5,006 nucleotides of DNA from positions 1 through 5,006 of the forward strand of contig DASVVU010000356.1 of assembly GCA_036386395.1 (NCBI GenBank). The letters are read 5' to 3'. A model generated the notes under the pieces. That model did no database searches. It was not told the origin of the DNA and saw only the letters and a list, made by a program, of their open reading frames with translations. Origin of the DNA: JAJKJG01 sp036386395. Lineage in GTDB: Bacteria > Pseudomonadota > Alphaproteobacteria > Rhizobiales > Beijerinckiaceae. Both the position numbers and the translations under genes were made by a program. Below, piece after piece: positions 1 to 4,057 of the stretch; position 1 is the stretch's first letter, and the number at the start of each line of letters is the position of its first letter.

Positions 1-551
1 TCGTCGACGGCACCGAGCTCACGAACGACCTCAAGAAGATCGACGAGATCCGCCGCGAGGTCGGCATGGTGTTCCAGCACTTCAACCTGTTCCCGCACCT
101 CACCATCCTCGAGAACTGCACGCTCGCCCCGATCTGGGTGAAGAAGATGCCGAAGAAGGACGCCGAGGAGGTCGCGATGAAGTACCTCAAGCGCGTCAAG
201 ATCCCGGAGCAGGCGAACAAGTACCCGGGCCAGCTCTCGGGCGGCCAGCAGCAGCGCGTCGCGATCGCGCGCAGCCTGTGCATGAACCCGAAGATCATGC
301 TCTTCGACGAGCCGACCTCGGCGCTCGACCCCGAGATGGTGAAGGAGGTGCTCGACACCATGGTGTCGCTCGCCGACGAGGGCATGACCATGCTGTGCGT
401 CACCCACGAGATGGGCTTCGCCCGCCAGGTCGCCGACCGGGTGATCTTCATGGACTACGGCCAGATCGTCGAGATGAACACCCCCGACGAGTTCTTCAAG
501 AACCCGCAGCACGAGCGCACGAAGCTGTTCCTGAGCCAGATCCTGCACTGA
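1..551 (+). CDS. aapP: General L-amino-acid ABC transporter ATP-binding protein AapP (5' end outside window)
   Basis: This is the cytoplasmic ATPase subunit that powers the Aap importer for a broad range of L-amino acids, working with the binding protein AapJ and permeases AapQ and AapM. Reading from base 3 there are 182 visible residues before TGA at 549-551. Seen in order: Q-loop VFQHFN (glutamine about residue 25), ABC signature LSGGQQQ (78-84), Walker B IMLFDE (98-103), D-loop SALD (106-109) and switch histidine in VTHE (His135). The family is about 250-260 residues long, so roughly 70-75 residues, including Walker A, lie upstream of the window. The start VDGTELTNDLKKID and the end ERTKLFLSQILH match rhizobial AapP as I remember it, which favours AapP over GlnQ or BztD. 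In relatives aapP is the last gene of aapJQMP. Here it is followed by a hairpin-rich repeat and a convergent gene, consistent with an operon end. The only alternative is a close paralogue of the same polar amino-acid uptake family. Confidence 0.95.
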   Translation, partial: VDGTELTNDLKKIDEIRREVGMVFQHFNLFPHLTILENCTLAPIWVKKMPKKDAEEVAMKYLKRVKIPEQANKYPGQLSGGQQQRVAIARSLCMNPKIMLFDEPTSALDPEMVKEVLDTMVSLADEGMTMLCVTHEMGFARQVADRVIFMDYGQIVEMNTPDEFFKNPQHERTKLFLSQILH

Positions 552-559
552 CCCTTCAG

Positions 560-673
560 CGTCATTCTCGGGCGCGCGAAGCGCGACCCGAGGACCTCAG
601 GGGGATGAGGCGCCCTCTGCGACGCGAGATGGCCGGGCTGATCCTCGGGTCAAGCCCAAGGACGGCCATGACG
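560..673. repeat. Interspersed palindromic repeat, copy 1, between convergent genes
   Basis: The element is bounded by inverted ends CGTCAT (560-565) and ATGACG (668-673). It holds three stem-loops: arms 565-577 and 581-594 with a GAA loop, one bulged A at 586 and one G-T pair; arms 643-649 and 655-661 around TCAAG; and an enclosing stem ATGGCCG (629-635) with CGGCCAT (663-669). Its ends and GGCCGGGC-rich arms resemble the repeat at 2835-2919 and the GTCATG...CATGAC palindromes common between genes in Hyphomicrobiales. It overlaps the last 77 bases of the minus-strand glycosyltransferase frame. The first hairpin lies between the two facing stop codons and could protect 3' ends or act as a weak bidirectional terminator, although neither strand has a following T-tract. 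Outer boundaries are inferred from the inverted ends only. Confidence 0.72.
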
Positions 674-1886
674 TAATCCCATTACCTTCGGCCGCCGCCT
701 CCCGCACCGCCATCGCGAACATCGCCACGAGCGCGACCGGCGCGGCGCCCGGCATGGGGACGCTCATCATCAGGGTCGGGACGAGCCAAGCGAAGAGGTG
801 GAGGGCGCTCGGGGCCTCGCCGGGGCGCCGCTCGCAGAGCTTCCACACAAGCACGGCGGCGAGCGCGACCAGATCGTAGTTGAAGGCGTAAGGGGTGAGG
901 AGCGGGACGGCGGCGACGACGACGAGGGCGCGCCGGCGCGGGTCGCCCGTGCGCCGCACGGCCCAGACCGTCGCGGCGAGAACGGGCAGGGCCACCGCCG
1001 CCTGCGCCGTCCAGGCAATCGCCGAGGACAACCCGAGGCCGCGCACGCCGGCGAAGACGGACGGCATCATCAGGGTATAGAAGCCGCGCCATTTCTCCAG
1101 GAGCCCCATCTGGTAGGCGCTCGTGGCGCCGAGGTATTCGCGCCAGGGCTCGAGGCCGAAGGCCGCGACCGACATGGCGACGAGCGCGAGCGCCGTGAGC
1201 GTCGCGGCCGCGATCGTCCGCCATGCCTTGAGCGCCAGGAGAACGAAGGGCAGGACGAGGCCGAGATGGGGCTTGAGCGTCAGGAACCCGAACAGCACGC
1301 CGGCAAGCACGGGCCGGCGGTCGAGGCAAAGGAGCCCGCCGAGGAGGAGCGCCGCGGTGAGGAACCCGTTCTGGCCGCCGATCCCGTTGACGAGGCAGGC
1401 GGGCGCGAGGGCGAGGGCAACGAGCGCGAGGACGCGGCGGCCCGGCTCGACCTGGGACAGGGCGACCCCCGCGAAGGCGGCGAAGAAGGTCGCGGTCCAC
1501 AAGGCGAGCGCCCAGAAGTAGGGCAACTGCGCGAACGGCCAGAACATGAGCAGCGTGAAAGGCGGATAGCCCCAGTTGTGGAAGGGCAGGGACGCCCCGA
1601 ACAGCGCGCCGATCGCGTCCGCGTAGCCGTCGAGGTCGAAGAGCGTCGAAAGCCGCCCGGAGAACGCGAGCTGCGGCGCCGCCCAGACGTTGATGAAGTC
1701 TCGTCCGATCTGGTGCCCGGTCACGTCGAGCCCGCCGCCCGCCGGCCAGTAGTAGCGCACGAGGAGCGGCCACGAGACGAGGAGCGCCGCCACGGGGAAG
1801 AGGACGAGCGGGTCGGACAGCACCTTGAGGAGCGCCGACGAGCGGGGAGCCGGAGAGGTGTGGGACTGCAGTTCCGCGGAAGCCAT
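597..1886 (-). CDS. GT87/DUF2029 family integral-membrane glycosyltransferase
   Basis: A 429-residue polytopic inner-membrane protein of the GT87 (DUF2029) family, members of which transfer sugars, typically mannose, from polyprenyl-phosphate donors on the periplasmic side. Seen: a first hydrophobic segment (about 26-45), then a periplasmic-type loop with GRDFINVW (61-68), whose Asp63 fits the family's conserved acidic site. After that come HNWGYPPFTLLMFWPFAQLP (103-122), GGQNGFLTAALLLGG (170-184), KPHLGLVLPF (205-214) and TPYAFNYDLV (331-340), all typical of the family, and about ten hydrophobic stretches. The ATG at 1886 is the first usual start after an in-frame TAA at 1911-1913, but it sits at the foot of a 9-bp hairpin with no adjacent ribosome binding site. 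Residues from about 405 to 429 are read from the palindromic repeat and look non-native; the recognisable protein ends near residue 400. The gene lies 47 bases after sseA on the same strand. Acceptor and sugar cannot be read from the sequence. Confidence 0.85.
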   Translation of the reverse strand: MASAELQSHTSPAPRSSALLKVLSDPLVLFPVAALLVSWPLLVRYYWPAGGGLDVTGHQIGRDFINVWAAPQLAFSGRLSTLFDLDGYADAIGALFGASLPFHNWGYPPFTLLMFWPFAQLPYFWALALWTATFFAAFAGVALSQVEPGRRVLALVALALAPACLVNGIGGQNGFLTAALLLGGLLCLDRRPVLAGVLFGFLTLKPHLGLVLPFVLLALKAWRTIAAATLTALALVAMSVAAFGLEPWREYLGATSAYQMGLLEKWRGFYTLMMPSVFAGVRGLGLSSAIAWTAQAAVALPVLAATVWAVRRTGDPRRRALVVVAAVPLLTPYAFNYDLVALAAVLVWKLCERRPGEAPSALHLFAWLVPTLMMSVPMPGAAPVALVAMFAMAVREAAAEGNGITSWPSLGLTRGSARPSRVAEGASSP

Positions 1887-1944
1887 GCGCCGGATGCTAA
1901 TCCGGCGCGCTTAACGGGCCGTAGCCCGCCGTTTCACCTCTCCT
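1887..1944 (-). promoter_or_regulatory. Structured sseA/GT87 junction: Shine-Dalgarno plus two tandem hairpins before the GT87 start
   Basis: On the minus strand a strong Shine-Dalgarno-like AGGAGAGG (1944-1937) ends at the sseA stop codon. It is followed by hairpin 1, stem 1930-1924 with 1919-1913, five G-C pairs plus two G-T pairs closed on a UACG tetraloop. After the four bases AAGC comes hairpin 2, a perfect 9-bp stem GCGCCGGAT (1908-1900) with ATCCGGCGC (1895-1887) and loop TAGC, whose foot touches the GT87 ATG. The linear distance from the Shine-Dalgarno to the ATG is 50 bases. With both hairpins folded only 10 unpaired bases remain between them. Neither hairpin has a T-tract, so an intrinsic terminator is unlikely. 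The structures are seen in the sequence; a role in translation is inferred. Confidence 0.5.
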
Positions 1945-2812
1945 GAGAGAGAGGTGTCTTGAGCGCGTCCGCCGGTCCGGTCGCGACGGGGGCGTCCTGG
2001 CGCGCGCCCCATTCGGCCCAGGAGCCGTCGTAGAGCGCCTTGGCCGGACGGCCGATGGTTTCGAGGGCGAGGGATACGATCGCGGCCGAGACGCCGGAAC
2101 CGCAGGTGGTGACGACCGGCCGGTCGAGGTCGACGCCCGCCTTCTCCAGAGCTGCGCGCAGCTCGTCCGGGCTCTTCAGCCGGCCGTTCGCAATCACCTC
2201 GGAGGAGGGGAGGTTGAGGGCGCCCGGCATGTGGCCGGAGCGCAGGCCGGGGCGCGGCTCCGGCGCCTCGCCGCGGAAGCGCTCGGCCGGGCGCATGTCG
2301 AGGACCTGCGCCGAGCCGGTCTCCAGCGCCCGGCGCACGTCGGACAAATCGGCGACGGCGGAATGGTCGAGTCTAGCCGTGAAGTGTCGCCGCGCGCGGG
2401 GCTTTCCGGGCCCTTCCTCGACCGGCTGCCCTTCCGCCTTCCAGGCCGGGAACCCGCCTTCGAGGATCGACACGTCGCGGGCGCCGACAGTCTTAAAGGT
2501 CCACCACACCCGGGGGGCCGAGAAGAGGCCGACGCCGTCGTAGACCACGATCTTCTGCCCGTCGCCGATGCCGAGGCTGCGCATCGCCGAGGCGAAGGCT
2601 TCGGGGCGCGGCAGCATGTGGGGGAGGGGGGACACCGTGTCCTTGACCGTGTCGATGTCGAACCGCACCGCGCCCGGGATGTGGCCGGCGAGGTACTCGG
2701 CCTCCGGGTCGCGGTTCATGGCCGGCAGGTACCAGGACCCGTCCACCACCACGACGTCGGGGGCGTCGAGGCGCTCGGCGAGCCAGGCGGTCGAGACGAA
2801 GGGGTTGGACAT
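1934..2812 (-). CDS. sseA: 3-mercaptopyruvate sulfurtransferase (tandem rhodanese domains)
   Basis: A 292-residue cytoplasmic enzyme that moves sulfur from 3-mercaptopyruvate, made from cysteine by transamination, to a thiol acceptor or cyanide, giving pyruvate. Two rhodanese domains are visible. The non-catalytic N-terminal one (about 5-125) contains DGSWYLP and GHIPGA (43-48). The catalytic C-terminal one (about 150-275) contains LDMRPAERF, GHMPGALN (193-200) and the active-site loop CGSGVSA (237-243) with Cys237. A CG[S/T]G loop is characteristic of mercaptopyruvate sulfurtransferases, whereas thiosulfate sulfurtransferases carry CRKG. Arginines near 188 and 191 fit the substrate-binding positions of the family. 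Length is normal (about 280-300). ATG at 2812 is supported by GGGAAG six bases upstream and an in-frame TGA nine codons upstream, inside the repeat. The gene lies between alaX and the GT87 gene on the same strand, and its 3' end carries the presumed ribosome binding site of the GT87 gene. Confidence 0.93.
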   Translation of the reverse strand: MSNPFVSTAWLAERLDAPDVVVVDGSWYLPAMNRDPEAEYLAGHIPGAVRFDIDTVKDTVSPLPHMLPRPEAFASAMRSLGIGDGQKIVVYDGVGLFSAPRVWWTFKTVGARDVSILEGGFPAWKAEGQPVEEGPGKPRARRHFTARLDHSAVADLSDVRRALETGSAQVLDMRPAERFRGEAPEPRPGLRSGHMPGALNLPSSEVIANGRLKSPDELRAALEKAGVDLDRPVVTTCGSGVSAAIVSLALETIGRPAKALYDGSWAEWGARQDAPVATGPADALKTPLSQER

Positions 2813-2834
2813 GCTGTTCTTCCCGTTTCCTCCT

Positions 2835-2919
2835 CGTCATGCCCGGGCTTGGCCCGGGCATCCACGCCCTTCTCGGCGGCGCGGAAGTCGTGGATGGCCG
2901 GCCCAAGGCCGGGCATGAC
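2835..2919. repeat. Interspersed palindromic repeat, copy 2, between alaX and sseA
   Basis: Two hairpins are arranged as a larger imperfect palindrome. The left hairpin is a perfect 10-bp stem ATGCCCGGGC (2839-2848) with 2852-2861 around a TTG loop. The right hairpin is ATGGCCGGCC (2894-2903) with 2907-2916, with one G-G mismatch. The whole left arm (CGTCATGCCCGGG..., 2835-2866) is near-identical to the reverse complement of the right arm (about 2888-2919), with a 21-base centre. It fills most of the 121-base gap between the two genes and stops 15 bases before the alaX stop. It belongs to the same family type as the element at 560-673. It may stabilise or attenuate an alaX-sseA transcript; there is no T-tract for a classical terminator. 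Confidence 0.85.
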
Positions 2920-2933
2920 AGTGCATGAGCGCT

Positions 2934-3647
2934 TCAAGCCAGCGCGATCCGCACGCGGCGGTTCTGCTTGCCCTTCTTCTCGATGTCGGTCACCGCCACA
3001 CGGCCGATCTCGCCCGTTGCGCGCACGTGCGTGCCGCCGCAGGGCTGGAGGTCGATGCCCTCGATCTCGACGAGGCGCACGCGGCCGGTGCCGCGCGGGG
3101 GTTTCACCGCCATGGTCTTGACGAGGGCGGGGTTTGCGTCGAGCTCCTCGTCGGTGATCCAGCGCTCGCGCACGGGTGCGTCGCGGGCGACGAGCTCGAT
3201 CAATTTCTCGGTCAGCTCGGCCTTGTCGAGGCCGGCCTCGGGGATGTCGAAGTCGAGCCGTCCGTCGCCGTCGCCGATGGCGCCGCCGGTGACGGGGTAG
3301 GGCAGCACGACACTCAGGAGATGCAGCGCGGTGTGCACCCGCATGTGCTTGTAGCGGCGCTCCCAGTCGAGGGCGGCCGTGACCCGCTCGCCGGGTTCCG
3401 CATGCCAATCCTTGTCAGCCAGCACGTGGAGGATGGTCGAGCGGTCCGGCCCGTAGACGGTGTTCGCGACCGCGACCGGGGCTTGGCCGTCACATGCGAG
3501 GGTTCCGACGTCGCCCGGCTGCCCGCCGCCCTGGGCGTAGAAGACGGTGCGGTCGAGGACGATCCCCTCCGGCGTCGCGGCGACGACCGTCGCCTCGCAG
3601 TCGCGGGCGTAAGGGTCGTCGCGGAAGATGAGCTCTGTGGGAGCCAT
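2934..3647 (-). CDS. alaX: Alanyl-tRNA editing protein, AlaX type
   Basis: A 237-residue free-standing relative of the alanyl-tRNA synthetase editing domain, which hydrolyses mischarged Ser- or Gly-tRNA-Ala in the cytoplasm. The four zinc-site residues are present: HTALH (His105, His109) and CGGTH (Cys203, His207). An N-terminal barrel domain carries the glycine-rich FYAQGGGQPGDVG (36-48), which, with the length, indicates the medium AlaX class rather than the short one lacking this domain. The C-terminal stretch after CGGTH (to 237) is the usual end of the SAD domain, and there is no C-terminal extension of the long class. ATG at 3647 is the first possible start because TAA lies in frame five codons upstream (3660-3662); the ribosome binding site is weak. 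It is the first gene of a same-strand run into sseA and the GT87 gene and has a candidate promoter at 3675-3704. Specificity for Ser versus Gly cannot be decided here. Confidence 0.93.
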   Translation of the reverse strand: MAPTELIFRDDPYARDCEATVVAATPEGIVLDRTVFYAQGGGQPGDVGTLACDGQAPVAVANTVYGPDRSTILHVLADKDWHAEPGERVTAALDWERRYKHMRVHTALHLLSVVLPYPVTGGAIGDGDGRLDFDIPEAGLDKAELTEKLIELVARDAPVRERWITDEELDANPALVKTMAVKPPRGTGRVRLVEIEGIDLQPCGGTHVRATGEIGRVAVTDIEKKGKQNRRVRIALA

Positions 3648-3674
3648 GGCAGCCGAGCCTTAAGCGAGGGCCGG

Positions 3675-3704
3675 ACCCTAGGCGCGCCGCCCGCCGGAAG
3701 GCAA
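3675..3704 (-). promoter_or_regulatory. Candidate sigma-70-type promoter of alaX
   Basis: On the minus strand TTGCCT (3704-3699) and TAGGGT (3680-3675) are separated by 18 bases. They lie just downstream of the tRNA-Asn terminator and 27 bases before the alaX start, the expected place for an independent promoter. The -10 match is poor (3 of 6), so this rests largely on position. Confidence 0.3.
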
Positions 3705-3709
3705 CCCCG

Positions 3710-3741
3710 AAAGGAAAGGCCGGACGCCTGCGCGCCCGGCC
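3710..3741 (-). terminator. Intrinsic terminator downstream of tRNA-Asn
   Basis: On the minus strand a 10-bp stem GGCCGGGCGC (3741-3732) pairs with GCGTCCGGCC (3727-3718), with one G-T pair and a GCAG loop, followed by TTTCCTTT. It starts 10 bases after the encoded CCA of tRNA-Asn, with a run of six Ts between. Position and tail make it the likely end of the tRNA-Asn transcript, isolating it from alaX. Confidence 0.75.
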
Positions 3742-3751
3742 TCGAAAAAAC

Positions 3752-3826
3752 TGGCTCCGCGGGTAGGATTCGAACCTACGACCAGCCGGTTAACAGCCGG
3801 CTGCTCTACCACTGAGCTACCGCGGA
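3752..3826 (-). tRNA. tRNA-Asn (anticodon GTT), CCA encoded
   Basis: A complete 75-nucleotide cloverleaf on the minus strand. The acceptor stem TCCGCGG (3826-3820) pairs with CCGCGGA (3762-3756), with G as discriminator base and an encoded CCA (3754-3752). The D-arm is GCTCAGTGGTAGAGC. The anticodon stem GCCGG/CCGGC holds loop CTGTTAA with anticodon GTT at 3794-3792, and the T-arm is GTAGG-TTCGAAT-CCTAC. All stems pair without mismatches. It reads asparagine AAC and AAU codons. A promoter lies upstream at 3839-3866 and a terminator downstream at 3710-3741, so it looks like a single-gene unit. Confidence 0.98.
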
Positions 3827-3838
3827 TCGCAGGCACGC

Positions 3839-3866
3839 CATATAGCAATCGCGGGGGCCGGCGCAA
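3839..3866 (-). promoter_or_regulatory. Promoter of tRNA-Asn
   Basis: On the minus strand TTGCGC (3866-3861) and TATATG (3844-3839) are separated by 16 bases, with the -10 box 12 bases before the tRNA 5' end. The sequence after the -10 box, GCGTGCC, is a GC-rich discriminator like those of stringently controlled stable-RNA promoters. The prediction is by motif and position only. Confidence 0.6.
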
Positions 3867-3925
3867 GCGTGGCGCGGGGCCGCGTCCCGAGGGCGGCAGC
3901 GAAGCTTCGGGCCACTCGGACGCGG

Positions 3926-3954
3926 TTGAATTCGCGGGCGCGCTCTGCGATATG
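3926..3954 (+). promoter_or_regulatory. Promoter of tRNA-Cys
   Basis: TTGAAT (3926-3931) and GATATG (3949-3954) are separated by 17 bases, about 30 bases before the tRNA-Cys 5' end. The following AGGGCCCCC is a GC-rich discriminator typical of tRNA and rRNA promoters. Spacing and -35 match are good for an alphaproteobacterium. The predicted transcript would start near 3961 and carry a short 5' leader. Confidence 0.6.
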
Positions 3955-3961
3955 AGGGCCC

Positions 3962-3981
3962 CCGGCGCCTGCGGCGCCCGG
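3962..3981 (+). other. GC-rich hairpin in the tRNA-Cys leader
   Basis: GGCGCC (3964-3969) and GGCGCC (3973-3978) pair across a TGC loop, with extra C-G pairs past one bulged C. The hairpin ends two bases before the mature tRNA-Cys 5' end, so it would lie in the leader removed by RNase P. Any role is unknown; it may simply reflect high GC content. Confidence 0.35.
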
Positions 3982-3983
3982 AC

Positions 3984-4057
3984 GGCCTCGTGGCGGAGTG
4001 GTTACGCAGAGGACTGCAAATCCTTGCACCCCGGTTCGATTCCGGGCGAGGCCTCCA
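3984..4057 (+). tRNA. tRNA-Cys (anticodon GCA), CCA encoded
   Basis: A complete 74-nucleotide cloverleaf. The acceptor GGCCTCG (3984-3990) pairs with CGAGGCC (4047-4053), followed by T at 4054, the U73 discriminator expected for cysteine tRNAs, and an encoded CCA (4055-4057). The anticodon stem 4009-4013 with 4021-4025 has one G-T pair; loop CTGCAAA carries anticodon GCA at 4016-4018. The T-arm is CCCGG-TTCGATT-CCGGG. It is divergent from tRNA-Asn and has its own promoter. No intrinsic terminator follows, and its 3' three quarters overlap the reading frame of the hydrolase on the opposite strand. Confidence 0.98.

Noticed and set aside
565..594. Hairpin after aapP as a classical Rho-independent terminator
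   Set aside because: The stem is strong but no T-run follows on either strand; better treated as part of the repeat.
682..1773. Second minus-strand frame of 363 codons within the GT87 gene
   Set aside because: Arginine- and alanine-rich out-of-frame reading of the same DNA; the GT87 frame has clear membrane segments and family motifs.
798..1946. Plus-strand open frame of 382 codons
   Set aside because: It is opposite the GT87 gene and sseA end, is almost entirely Arg/Glu/Gly/Ala/Pro and has no domain; a typical shadow frame in GC-rich DNA.
560..2919. The two palindromic repeats as a CRISPR array or IS element ends
   Set aside because: Only two diverged copies, 2.2 kb apart, with no regular spacers, no transposase between them and normal core genes in the interval.
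2231..3121. Plus-strand open frame across sseA, the repeat and alaX
   Set aside because: It spans three unrelated elements, is rich in Arg/Gly, and both underlying genes are well supported on the other strand.
2925..3815. Plus-strand open frame of 296 codons ending in IRTYDQPVNSRLLYH
   Set aside because: Antisense of alaX; the tail is the familiar peptide from reading a tRNA gene (tRNA-Asn) backwards.
3678..3866. Minus-strand 62-codon frame containing SSVVEQPAVNRLVVGSNP
   Set aside because: Sense-strand translation of tRNA-Asn, a well-known false small protein.
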